From Saprospiraceae bacterium (GTDB lineage: Bacteria > Bacteroidota > Bacteroidia > Chitinophagales > Saprospiraceae): a stretch of 64,000 nucleotides of DNA. The position numbers and the translations under genes were made by a program. Position 1 is the stretch's first letter, and each line of letters opens with the position of its first letter. Below, in pieces: positions 10,407-21,200 of the stretch. The stretch is taken from positions 1,057,946 to 1,121,945 of the forward strand of contig JADJTQ010000003.1 of the NCBI GenBank assembly GCA_016711125.1. Reading direction: 5' to 3'. Under the pieces are notes generated by a model, which was given only the letters and a program-made list of their open reading frames with translations, made no database searches and was not told where the DNA came from.

Positions 10407-11228
10407 TTATTCATGATCATGTTCTATACTTTCAAGAGCAGCTAAAGTATCCTTAAGCAATTGCACAGAAGCCATTCTATGCCTGACTGAGGGTGGTAAT
10501 TGGGCTATATGGCATACCACCAATTCCAGATCGCTTTTACATGCCTTTAGGTCTCCCTGATATTTAAAAAGAAATGCTCTCCTAAATAGTGCAAATTCTT
10601 TTCGGTGACTTTGGTCAACAATCTGATTTTGACAAGCGATTGCCTCAGAATATTGACCATTTTCCTCATAAACTCTAACTAGCTCCACATTAATCACAGG
10701 CAAAAATCCGAAATGCTCTAATGCCCGATTTAATGCTCGAATTTGATCTGCTAATTTTTTTCCTTTTCCATAGGAATTGGCCAAATTTAAATACATATCG
10801 GGCCTAATGAAGACTGCACTATCGATAATCTTTTGATAATAAAGGGCTGCTTCATCATATTCTTTGATCGCTGACTTATATTGAGCCATGAGGGCATAGC
10901 TCTTGAAATCAAAGTGATCTGTGGTTATAATCTCTTTGAGATAATTTGCACATTTCCTATAAGAACCGAGATGAAAGTATCCCTTCGCCAAACCATAATA
11001 TAGCTTGTCACTCATGCCCGACACTCTGCCGTAGTGCTGCAGGTCTCGAACTGCCAATCTATATTCCTCATGATAAAGATGGAGTTCTCCGGCCTGAAAC
11101 AGCTCAACACTATCAGGATACATTGTGATCTGGTGATTAAGTAAAGCGATGCGGTCATGGTAATCACCGTGCCCACTCATCACCGATGCGAAGAACAGCG
11201 GAATTACTAATATGATTAGATTTCGCAT
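10407..11228 (-). CDS. exported TPR-repeat protein
   Basis: A 273-residue protein with an N-terminal signal peptide (LIILVIPLFFASVMSG) followed by about six tetratricopeptide repeats, for example ELFQAGELHLYHEEYRLAVR, KLYYGLAKGYFHLGSYRKCA and VELVRVYEENGQYSEAIACQ. TPR proteins bind partner proteins; no catalytic site is seen. The gene stops 30 bases before the phosphatase start on the same strand, suggesting an operon in which it could aid assembly or sensing. The partner is unknown. Confidence 0.85.
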   Translation of the reverse strand: MRNLIILVIPLFFASVMSGHGDYHDRIALLNHQITMYPDSVELFQAGELHLYHEEYRLAVRDLQHYGRVSGMSDKLYYGLAKGYFHLGSYRKCANYLKEIITTDHFDFKSYALMAQYKSAIKEYDEAALYYQKIIDSAVFIRPDMYLNLANSYGKGKKLADQIRALNRALEHFGFLPVINVELVRVYEENGQYSEAIACQNQIVDQSHRKEFALFRRAFLFKYQGDLKACKSDLELVVCHIAQLPPSVRHRMASVQLLKDTLAALESIEHDHE

Positions 11229-11344
11229 AAAAACTACTTAGCAAATATCTTACCACGAGCTCACCAGACACATTTGTACTGCGTCCTGCTAGCCGACAAA
11301 TTCAGCCTTATAGTTTTGAGAAAAGCGTTGCAGAATGAGCGCTA

Positions 11345-13143
11345 TTAATCCTTTCGTTTGGCCTTAAAAGTCCCGTTCGGCTGAATGAAACTCAGGCTCA
11401 ATACGGTATTGTCACTACTAACGTCAAATTTAACTTTATAGTCTTCAGCAATTTTCAATTTGAATTCATGGATTTCGGTAGGTACCAGTTCATAGTCAGG
11501 TTGACCAGGTACCAAAACCATTAAGACGCCATCACCACGCACATAAACCTTAACAGTGGCAGCATTAAGATCATAGTCACCAACATATTTGTTAAGGGCG
11601 TCTTCTTTAATTTTAAAGGTTGGCGACAATTTCTCAAATTCAATATCATCTACAGTGGGTTCCATCTTAATCATAAATGTGCTGATCTCACCTTTCTCAT
11701 CGGTGACAAATCGGACCTTAGGCGCATTTTTATGATCCTCTTCCTCTTCAATAGATCGTACCCGGAAAACATCATAGTGATAATGTTGCAGGTAGCTCTT
11801 GGGTTTTTTTCCTGCCTCATTATAGTCGATCCAGGTGGTATCATTTTCCAATAATATCTTGGCAACTCCATAACCTTTATTCTCATAAGAGCCGCAATAA
11901 TCTTCCAGGCCATGAGAGGGCATCGTGCCTCTCACATGATCAATACTATCATTATTGGGGATGAGTAGTGTTAAAGAATCACTCTTCATTTTCTCATTCA
12001 ATTGCATTTTACTCCAATTCCGGTATTCCAAATTTAACAGTCGGTCTGCAATAAAATTTCTGATCGCACCAGTAGGCCCTCCCTGATTAGTCACCACAAA
12101 AATTCCGATACTGTCTGAGGGGAAAAGACAAGTGCTGGTGATAAATCCATCAATACCTCCTCCGTGCTCCACCCGGTAGTGCCCCCGGTAACTACTTATC
12201 CCCCAAGCCAGTCCATATCCTCCCGCGTGTAAATCGGGATTTTCCGCATCGGGTAAACCACCACCGGTCGCCATTTGTATAGTCATTGCCTGAGATCGGA
12301 AACCAGACGGAATAATTTCTTTTTCCATAAAATTTCCATCATTGATCCAGGTAATCAACCAATTGGCCATATCCTTGGCACAGCTATTTATCGATCCGGC
12401 TGGTCCTATTGCATCGATGTTTCGATAAGGGATTGATTTAATTTTTCGGCAGTACTCGTATACGCCAACGACCGATCCTTGACGTTCTCCATTTCTCCAA
12501 CCGACATATTGGTATGCATCATCTGCAATGGCTGCAGTATTCTTTCTTTCAGGTTTTCTTCCCAGCTCTTGCCAGTCAATTTCTCGATAACCATACCCTG
12601 AGCCATGAACATGAAATTATTGTACTGATACTTTTCTCTCAATTCGGCGGAGGGTTCCTGATACTGTACCCTCTCCAATAATTCTTTCCGGGAAGCTGTC
12701 GAACCATACCATGAATAATCATGTCTTGGCAAACCTGTGCGATGAGACATCATATCCAGCAAGGTACAATGCTCATTCGTGTATTCATTCTCGAACTGCA
12801 ACTCGGGTAAATAGTCTCTGACCGGTTTATTTAAATCTACCTTTCCTTCTTTTACCAACATACCTACCATGGAAGCTGTAAATGCCTTGGTACATGAGCC
12901 AATAGCGAAGAGCGTATTTTCTGAGACGGGTAGTTTATTTTCAACATCCCTATAGCCAAATCCTCCGGTATACACAACTTGATTTTTTTCGATAACGGCG
13001 ATAGTAACTCCGGGTGCCATCCATTCTTTGAGCACTCGCTCCGCAAAAGTATCCAAACCCTGCAATCGCACATCAGTCGGAATTTGAGCAGAAAGATTGA
13101 GTATAAATTTACAGGACAACAGCAGAATAAAAATCATTCTCAT
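11345..13143 (-). CDS. class C beta-lactamase-like serine hydrolase (frameshift at ~12442)
   Basis: An exported protein of about 598 residues, in two frames here. Signal peptide MRMIFILLLSCKFILNLSAQ is followed by a beta-lactamase/PBP-type domain with Ser83-x-x-Lys86 (GSCTKAFTAS), Tyr174-Asn175-Asn176 and an HGG box (EHGGGIDGF) as third motif. A C-terminal lipocalin-like DUF3471 type beta domain follows (LNKYVGDYDLNAATVKVYVR). Adding one A to the AAAAA run near 12442-12446 joins the halves and restores the conserved RNIDAIGPAGSINSCAKDMA. Such proteins are mostly peptidases or esterases; true drug hydrolysis should not be assumed. Confidence 0.88.
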
Positions 13144-13362
13144 GATCAGGTATTTTTAGTGGAAATCTTGTCCGAAGATAAGGATAAGTAGTCAGATGAT
13201 TCGTTCCGGAAGTCGACAACAATACCGGCTTATCTGAATTAGTAGGAATCAAAGAATTATTTTCCTCATATCATAAGCATCAAGAGTGGCGCACCGACTG
13301 AAAGGATTCGACCAAATTAAGCCCCAACTAGACTTAATTTTGAAAAGCCTCAATTACAGAAA

Positions 13363-13545
13363 CTATTTGCGATTCAGCATTAGTAAGTGCTGCAATTCCT
13401 CAATATCAGTTTGTTTTCTGGTTAGCTGCTTTCTCTCTTTCGTGAGTGGCTGCCCTTTCATGGCTGACAAGTCTAGAGAAACTTTGTACAAGAGATCCTG
13501 GAGGGCTTCCAGCATGACGGGTTGATACTTATCCGGTATTTGCAT
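13363..13545 (-). CDS. small hypothetical protein
   Basis: A 60-residue charged helical protein starting at ATG 13545; a TTG six bases upstream is a weaker start. It has many Leu, Gln and Lys residues and no signal peptide or membrane segment (DKYQPVMLEALQDLLYKVSL). It lies about 30 bases after the next gene upstream on the same strand, consistent with an operon. No family is recognised, and its reality rests only on the helical composition and position. Confidence 0.4.
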   Translation of the reverse strand: MQIPDKYQPVMLEALQDLLYKVSLDLSAMKGQPLTKERKQLTRKQTDIEELQHLLMLNRK

Positions 13546-13577
13546 TATCAAAATTGTAAAATTGCTTCCGATGCATA

Positions 13578-13955
13578 TTAAGTTCTAATTCGATCAATAA
13601 CCAACGATCGAGTGGCTTTCGCCAACTCAAGGCACTCATTGACATGATCCAGGTCCAGACAATAGTTATTGGCTCCTTTCTCATGCGAACACTCCAACGC
13701 CTTAAAATCGATTATGTTAAACTGTGGATCGATGGACATGCAGATGCGTAATAAACTATCTGGAGAGGGATTGCGGGGCGGCATCATCCGATGTGACTCA
13801 ATAAAAGCCTGAAGGTAATGACTGATGCCTCTCTTAATATTATTGCAAGCCAGAAAAGTTACTACATCTTCTTCCGATCTTTGTACTTCATTGGCGGCAA
13901 AATGAATCAAATCACTACCCTCAGTCAATAATTGTTGAATATGTTGATCGACCAT
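13578..13955 (-). CDS. hypothetical helical protein
   Basis: A protein of 125 residues from ATG 13955; the open frame reaches 14015 but the extra N-terminal residues look like leader. It is mostly helical with an acidic middle (NEVQRSEEDVVTFLACNNIK) and several cysteines and histidines (ECSHEKGANNYCLDLDHVNE). It might be HEPN-like, but the characteristic motif is not clear, so no function is given. It lies between a helical small ORF and pyruvate phosphate dikinase, and an Fnr-like dyad sits 46-60 bases upstream. Confidence 0.6.
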   Translation of the reverse strand: MVDQHIQQLLTEGSDLIHFAANEVQRSEEDVVTFLACNNIKRGISHYLQAFIESHRMMPPRNPSPDSLLRICMSIDPQFNIIDFKALECSHEKGANNYCLDLDHVNECLELAKATRSLVIDRIRT

Positions 13956-14001
13956 GACAAGAAATTTTGCTATAAGTTCCTGAAGAATAAAAATGTATCT
14001 G

Positions 14002-14015
14002 GTGATACAAATCAT
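14002..14015. promoter_or_regulatory. Fnr-like dyad TGAT-N4-ATCA
   Basis: The sequence GTGATACAAATCAT contains a perfect TGAT/ATCA inverted pair with a four-base centre, resembling the Crp/Fnr-family site. It lies 46-60 bases before the ATG of the 13955 gene. A second partial dyad (AGTGATTCTCACC, about 14023-14035) follows. Functional status is inferred from similarity to the other sites listed here. Confidence 0.4.
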
Positions 14016-14189
14016 CTAATCAAGTGATTCTCACCGGAAAAATGAACTCCACGCTTTTTAACTGCTCCTATTGGTCGGTGATCATTTAATGTCAAATTCT
14101 GACGGGTTTAAAAGAATGGGGTACGTTAATTTGCACCCCATCTCAGAAGTCTGAATCTTAAAACTCAAATAGAACTCTATTTTACACAC

Positions 14190-16937
14190 TCATGGTAGCG
14201 CGTTCTTTTTCTCCATTTTTCGTGATTCAGCCACAGCTGCCTGTGCGGAAACTAATCGTGCGATCGGTACTCTGTAAGGTGAACAACTTACGTAATCAAG
14301 ACCGGTTCTGTGAAAGAATTTAATGGATTCTGGATCCCCTCCATGCTCCCCACATACGCCCACCTTCAATCCAGGGTGAGCCGTTCGGCCCCGCTGGGTC
14401 CCAATTTCTACTAGTTCGCCGACGCCAAATTGGTCAATGGTGGTAAATGGATCGGCCTTTAAGATACCTTTACTTAAATAAACCGGCAAAAACTTCCCAA
14501 AGTCATCTCTCGAATATCCGTAGGTCATCTGAGTAAGATCATTTGTGCCGAATGAAAAGAAATCCACATGTTGGGCAAAGCGATCAGCCACCAGGGCCGC
14601 TCTGGGGATCTCGATCATGGTACCAATTTTATAATCAATTCGTTCACCGGTTTCGGCAAATACTTCCTCCGCCGTCTTTTTAATGATATCTATTTGCATA
14701 ATAACCTCGCGGCTAATACCTGCCAACGGTATCATAATTTCAGGTAGAACTTCAACACCACGGCGTTTTAAATTTAGCGCAGCCTCGATGATAGCTCGAC
14801 TCTGCATAATCGAAATCTCAGGATACGTATTTGCTAGCCTGCAACCCCGGTGGCCCAACATGGGGTTCATCTCATGTAAAGTGGTGACTTTGTCCAACAC
14901 CTCCTCATAGTTGATGCCCATCTGTTGAGCTAATGCCCTTTCATTTACTTCATCCAGTGGCAAGAACTCATGGAGAGGTGGATCCAATAATCTAATAGTA
15001 ACCGGAAGGCCTTTCATTGCTTCGAATATTTCTTCAAAATCCTTACGCTGAATCGGCAATAATTTATCCAGTGCTCTCACCCGGCCAGCTTCATCATGGG
15101 ATAAGATCATCTGCCTGACCAGGTCGATCCGGCCCTCCTGAAAAAACATATGCTCAGTACGGCAGAGTCCGATTCCCTCTGCTCCAAATTTGCGTGCAGT
15201 AATAGCATCAACGGGCGTGTCGGCATTGGCCAGCACTCTCAACTTTGCTTTCTTACTACAAACTTTCATCAGTCTTTCAAAGGTACCTCCGATTGACACC
15301 GTTACAGTAGCCAGTTTTCCCGAATAGACAATACCGGTGGTCCCATCCAGCGAGATCCAATCTCCCTCTTTAATGTTAACACCATCTACTTCCATGGTTC
15401 TCTTCCGATAGTCAATATGCAGGGCACCAGCTCCCGAGATACCGCATTTACCCATGCCTCTGGCGACTACTGCAGCATGCGAAGTCATACCTCCACGGCT
15501 GGTCAGAATACCTTGAGCCGAATGCATTCCCTGAATATCTTCCGGAGAGGTCTCCATGCGCACCAAAATAACTTGCTTGCCTGCATTAGCCCATTCCTCC
15601 GCATCCTCGGCAAAGAATACGACCTGCCCCGAAGATGCCCCTGGCGAAGCGGGTAGACCCCGAGTCAACTCCTTAGCTTCGGCCATAGCTTCTTTCTGAA
15701 ATACCGGGTGAAGTAATTCGTCTAATTTGGCCGGATCATTTCGTTCGATGACCTCATCTTCGATAATCAGACCTTCATCGAGCATGTCGACCGAAATTTT
15801 CACCATAGCCATACCGGTTCTTTTACCGGTACGAGTCTGAAGGATCCACAGCTTCTGGTCTTCAACCGTAAATTCCAAATCCTGCATCTCGCGATAATGT
15901 TGCTCCAATTTGTTTTGAGCCGCAAACAACTGCCGGTACATCTCGGGCATTTGCTCCTCTAGCGATGGGTAGGTCTTCTTCCGCTCATCCTCGGTTACGT
16001 CAGCCAGTATTGCCCACCTTTTTGAACCCTCAAGGGTAATTTGCATGGGGGTACGAATACCGGCCACTACATCTTCTCCCTGTGCATTAATCAAATATTC
16101 ACCGGTAAAAAGCTTTTCTCCGGTTGCTGGGTCTCGCGTAAATGCCACTCCGGTTGAAGACAAATCACTGATATTTCCAAATACCATAGATTGTACATTG
16201 ACTGCAGTTCCCCAATCAGAAGGAATATTGTTAATCTTTCTGTACTGAATAGCGCGCCGGCCCATCCAACTGTCGAAAACCGCTGTAATTGCACTTTCTA
16301 ATTGTTCCCAGGGATCCTGAGGAAATTCGTGACCTAGACGCTCCTTGATTTTTGATCGATATTGCTGACATAATAGTTTTAAATCGTCGACGGTCAGTTC
16401 CGTGTCCAATTTGACACCCCGATCGCCTTTTAACCTATGTATAATTTCTTCAAAAGGATCTTCTTCGCCTTGCTCCTGGGGTTTGAGACCCATGACCACA
16501 TCACCATACATATGAATAAAGCGACGATAAGAATCCCAAGCCATACGTTGCCGCACAGGATCGCTCGCCAAGCCCTCAATCACCTGATCATTAATTCCCA
16601 GATTAAGTACGGTATCCATCATGCCAGGCATGGATGCCCTTGCACCCGAACGCACGGATAGCAATAGTGGATTTTTCGGATCACCATACTTTTTAGTGGT
16701 TTTCTGTTCCAATGATTTAACGGCATCCTGAATTTCACTTCGCAACAACTGTAATACTTCATTTTTTCCATTCGAATAGTAGTGCGTACAAGCTTCAGTT
16801 GAAATGGTAAATCCAGGGGGTACCGGTAATCCAATCAGGCACATCTCAGCCAGATTGGCACCCTTGCCACCTAGTAATTCTTTCATTTTACTATTGCCTT
16901 CGGTTTGGTTACCTCCAAATTCATATACATATTTCAT
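14190..16937 (-). CDS. ppdK: pyruvate, phosphate dikinase
   Basis: A complete 915-residue cytoplasmic enzyme that interconverts pyruvate + ATP + Pi and PEP + AMP + PPi. The N-terminal nucleotide domain begins GGKGANLAEMCLIGLPVPPG. The swivelling phospho-histidine domain holds His487 in GGMTSHAAVVARG. The PEP/pyruvate domain carries GLCRTEHMFF, FFSFGTNDLTQMTYGYSRDD and the acid-base Cys862 in GVCGEHGGDP. Length and motifs are normal, with no breaks. Near pyruvate:ferredoxin oxidoreductase it would link PEP, pyruvate and acetyl-CoA, saving energy under low oxygen or serving gluconeogenesis. Confidence 0.97.
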   Translation of the reverse strand: MKYVYEFGGNQTEGNSKMKELLGGKGANLAEMCLIGLPVPPGFTISTEACTHYYSNGKNEVLQLLRSEIQDAVKSLEQKTTKKYGDPKNPLLLSVRSGARASMPGMMDTVLNLGINDQVIEGLASDPVRQRMAWDSYRRFIHMYGDVVMGLKPQEQGEEDPFEEIIHRLKGDRGVKLDTELTVDDLKLLCQQYRSKIKERLGHEFPQDPWEQLESAITAVFDSWMGRRAIQYRKINNIPSDWGTAVNVQSMVFGNISDLSSTGVAFTRDPATGEKLFTGEYLINAQGEDVVAGIRTPMQITLEGSKRWAILADVTEDERKKTYPSLEEQMPEMYRQLFAAQNKLEQHYREMQDLEFTVEDQKLWILQTRTGKRTGMAMVKISVDMLDEGLIIEDEVIERNDPAKLDELLHPVFQKEAMAEAKELTRGLPASPGASSGQVVFFAEDAEEWANAGKQVILVRMETSPEDIQGMHSAQGILTSRGGMTSHAAVVARGMGKCGISGAGALHIDYRKRTMEVDGVNIKEGDWISLDGTTGIVYSGKLATVTVSIGGTFERLMKVCSKKAKLRVLANADTPVDAITARKFGAEGIGLCRTEHMFFQEGRIDLVRQMILSHDEAGRVRALDKLLPIQRKDFEEIFEAMKGLPVTIRLLDPPLHEFLPLDEVNERALAQQMGINYEEVLDKVTTLHEMNPMLGHRGCRLANTYPEISIMQSRAIIEAALNLKRRGVEVLPEIMIPLAGISREVIMQIDIIKKTAEEVFAETGERIDYKIGTMIEIPRAALVADRFAQHVDFFSFGTNDLTQMTYGYSRDDFGKFLPVYLSKGILKADPFTTIDQFGVGELVEIGTQRGRTAHPGLKVGVCGEHGGDPESIKFFHRTGLDYVSCSPYRVPIARLVSAQAAVAESRKMEKKNALP

Positions 16938-17055
16938 GGTAATCCCAATTTATTTTTATTGATTATTTATTTAAAATTCAAAAACATCTCCTTTAATATA
17001 TTTCCATTTGCCAGGTGATTTAGTATGATCAGGTCCTCAGCAAGTTGAAAAAAAA

Positions 17056-18099
17056 TTAAAAATCATAGTGTCTTGTTGTCTTGCTCCGGTATCTGGCATC
17101 GATTTTAGGTATATTATATCCCTTTAAAACCTTAATGTAGTTAGCCCTCTCAAAAAGGGTTGGATCCTTGACATTTCGCTGACTCATTTTGCCACGCCAC
17201 TGGTCGATTGTTTCAAAATTTCTAACCCGCATCCATCCTTAAATTTCATCAAGCATATGGGTTATGTACGAAATACCATGTTTCAGTAATGCTGAAGCAG
17301 TCATTGCACAATTGGCACCAGCCAATATATATTTAATGACCTCCCTGGAAGAACTCACACCGGTACTAGCAGCCAATGAAGCATTTAATCTTCCATATAA
17401 AATCGCTATCCATTGCAATGACAAGCGAATCTCGCCAGGACCACTAAGCTGCAGTGCATGAGAAATAGTCATCTTCTCAATATCAAAATCGGGTTCATAA
17501 AATCGATTAAACAGAACCAAGGCATCTGCTCCGGCTCCATCCAGATTTTTAGCCATGTTGGCCATCGCGCTGAAGTAGGGATTTAACTTGACCGCGACCG
17601 GAATTGATACAGCCTTTTTTACCAGTCCAATAATTTCCAAATATTTATCTTCAACCGTCCTGCCATCCATCTCGATATCGGCCGGTATATAATAAACATT
17701 GATCTCTAGTCCTTTGGCACCGGCTTCTTCTATATGTTTGGCATAATCAATCCAACCGGAATTTGTAATACCATTAAGACTACCGATGATCGGAATTTCG
17801 ACTTCTTTAGAGGCCTTTTCAATAATCCGTAAATAAGCATCGATCCCCACCGGATATTCACTGACACTGGGAAAATAACTTAATGCCTCCGCCGAACTGT
17901 AAGCACTTTGCTCGAGGATTTCTTCATAAATCGCTTCTTCGCTCCGGATCTGCTCTTCAAACAGCGAAAACATCACCACCGCACCAGCACCTGCTTTTTC
18001 CATGGCGATGATATTTTCCACTTTTTCCGATAAAGGGCTAGCAGACACCACTATTGGCGACTTTAATGGCAGTCCCATGTAATTGACATGTAAGTTCAT
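17056..18099 (-). CDS. dihydroorotate-dehydrogenase-like flavoprotein with in-frame stop
   Basis: A TIM-barrel FMN protein related to dihydroorotate dehydrogenase (MGLPLKSPIVVSASPLS at the N-terminus; NGITNSGWIDYAKHIEEAGA, PVAVKLNPYF and ASTGVSSSREVIKYILAGA further on). The open frame stops at TAA 17239-17241 after HMLDEI. The same frame then continues 60 codons with the C-terminal sequence usual in this family (GKMSQRNVKDPTLFERANYI) to TAA at 17056-17058. So the likely full length is 347 residues with one nonsense codon. This paralogue is commonly found beside pyruvate:ferredoxin oxidoreductase in anaerobes and Bacteroidota rather than with pyrimidine genes. Its true substrate is not established; it is unlikely to be the pyrimidine enzyme pyrD. 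Confidence 0.85.
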
Positions 18100-18201
18100 A
18101 ATTGACTCTTTTTTCTGTTTTTTAGTTTCGAATGTTGTTGGCGAGGACGCACAACGACGGCCTCGGAATGTTTTCGAAAAAGTTTTTTACTTGGGCTCAT
18201 G

Positions 18202-21200
18202 TTAATTAACCGGTTGAAAACCCGAAGCTGGTGTATCCGCCATTCTTTCATAGGTCTTCCAGCGTAAAGCGACCATTTCCTTAGCCAGCTCCATCAATCG
18301 CTCAGCTTCTGCCGGATTGGTTTTTGTCAAAATTTTATACCGCATTTCATTATAGGCGTACTCTTCCATCGTTTTTCTCGCTTCGGGCGAATCCAGGACA
18401 AAAGGATTGTGTAAGGCCTTTCGCAATTCGGGATTGTATCGTAATAATGGCCAATATGCTGACTCAACTGCTAGCTTTTGCTGTTGCATTCCGTTTTCCA
18501 TTGCAATACCATGGGCAATACAATGACTATAAGCCAAAATCAGGGAAGGTCCCGGATAAGCTTCGGCTTCACGCATCGCCAGCAAGGTCTGTTGCGGATT
18601 AGCTCCCATCGCCACTTGGGCAACATAGACGTTTCCGTAGGAGATTGCTTGCAATGCCAGATCCTTTTTCCCAACTTGCTTACCGCCAAAGGCAAATTTA
18701 GCAGTGGCGGCAGGAGGAGTGGCCTTAGACATTTGACCACCAGTATTCGAGTAAACCTCTGTGTCTAAGACCAGAATATTAATATCGCGACCACTAGCCA
18801 ACGCATGATCAACACCACCTGAACCGATGTCATAAGCCCAACCATCACCTCCGACCAACCAGACACTTCGACGTACCAAATGATCGACAACCGAGAGTAA
18901 TTCGCGCGCTTCAGGCATATCCAATTTCAAAAGTTTAGCTTTTAGCACTGCAACTCTTTCCCGTTGATTTCTAATTTCCGATTCTGTTTTTTGCGGCGCA
19001 TAGATGATCTCACTGGCGAGGTCAACACCTACTTGATTTTCAATTTTTTTAATTAATTGCAAAGCAAAATCACGTTGCTTATCAACTGCAACTCGCATAC
19101 CTAACCCGAACTCCGCATTATCTTCAAATAGGGAATTGGACCAGGCTGGCCCCCGTCCTTCTGCATTTGTACTCCAAGGGGTAGTCGGTAAATTGCCCCC
19201 ATAAATAGATGAACATCCCGTGGCATTGGCAATAATTAAACGGTCGCCAAATAATCGGGAAAGCAGGCTTAAATATGGAGTCTCTCCACAACCCGAACAC
19301 GCACCGGAAAACTCAAATAGGGGCTCTAGAAACTGACTTCCCCTCACGGACGAAAAATCAACCTTCGAACGATCATTCCAGGGGATGGCTTCAAAATACC
19401 TGGCAGACTCCTGAGATTGTGCTCGTATGACTTCTGTATTAGGCTCCATATTGATAGCGCGTTTACCACTTTCTGTGGGGCTATCGACTGGACAAGCATC
19501 AACACAAAGTGTACATCCAGTACAATCCTCGCTATAAATTTGTAAAGTGTAGTTGGTTTCCGGAAAACCTCTGGCATTAATGGGAGCTGATTGAAAAGAT
19601 TCCGGTGTATCATCCAGCCATTTTTCGTGATAGAACTTGGCTCTAATTACACTATGCGGACAAACAAAACTACAATTGCCGCATTGAATACAAAGATCAG
19701 GCTCCCACACCGGTACTTGATCAGCGATATTTCGTTTTTCCCATTTCGTCGTGCCACTTGGATAAGTCCCATCGATGGGCAATGCGCTTACCGGAAGCGA
19801 ATCGCCTAACCCATTCATCATTGAAAAAGTCACCTCTTTTACAAATTCAGATATACCGTTTGACAACTGCTCTTTCTGGTTTGCAAGAGCGGAAACTTGT
19901 GCGGGAACCTCGACTTCCTTCAGGTTTTCCAGGGTGGTATCTACCGCGAGAAAATTTCGTTCGATCACCGCCTTGCCCTTGGTATAGTAGGTTTTTTCAA
20001 TGGCCTTCTTAATATGACCGATTGCTTCCTCTCTTGGCAAAACTCCGGAAAGTGCAAAAAAACAAGTCTGCATGATGGTGTTAATTCTTCTACCCATCTG
20101 AGTTTCTGCAGCAACACTTAAAGCATCAATGACAAATAATCTGATTTTCTTGCTAATAATAGTTTCTTGGACCTTCTTTGGTAGATAGTCCCAAATTTCA
20201 TCGGGACCATAGGGGCTATTTAATAAAAAGACGGATCTATCTTCACTATATTTTAAAAGATCAACTTGTGCAATAAAATTAAACTGATGACAAGCGATAA
20301 AATTAGCTCGCTCAATTAAATACGGTGCACGAATAGGCTCCGGACCAAACCTTAAATGAGAAATGGTTTTAGAGCCGGACTTTTTTGAATCGTAAACAAA
20401 ATAACCCTGGGCATTCAGCTCGGTGTTTTCTCCAATAATTTTAATTGAATTCTTATTCGCCCCTACAGTGCCATCAGAACCTAATCCGAAAAACAAAGCC
20501 CGGGTGACACTCTCTTTTTCAATATTAAATTTAGGATCAAAAGGTAAACTCGTGTGAGTCACATCATCTTCAATGCCTATCGTAAAATGATTACGTAATT
20601 TAGCTCCCTGAAGGTGATCATAAATACCTTTGATCATGGCGGGGGTGAATTCTTTCGAGCCCAAACCGTAGCGACCTCCGATGACCTTGACATTCATCCT
20701 GGATTCTTCTTGGGCAGCATGCTCAAAAAGCGAATTAACGATGTCCAGATACATCGGTTCTCCAGTGGCTCCAATTTCTTTTGTTCGATCCAGTACAGCT
20801 ATCTTTTTAGTGGACACGGGAATTTTATCAATAAAATCCTGCATCGAAAATGGCCTAAACAATCTCACTTGAAGAATACCCACTTTTCGTCCGTGATCAT
20901 TTAACCATTTCACCGTTTCTTTCACCGTTTCTACTCCTGATCCCATTAGCACAATTACTTCCTCTGCCTCCGGATCTCCCTCATATTCAAAAAGATGATA
21001 TTGACGGCCGGTGAGCGAGCCAAATTGATCCATCATTTCCTGTACCACTCCTGGTGTTGCATTGTAAAAAGCATTTACCGTCTCTCTCCCTTGAAAATAG
21101 ACATCGGGATTTTGAGCAGTGCCTCGTATAAACGGATTATCCGGGCTTAAGGCTCTTTTACGATGGGCATAGACCAGGTCGTCATTAATCATTTGACGAA

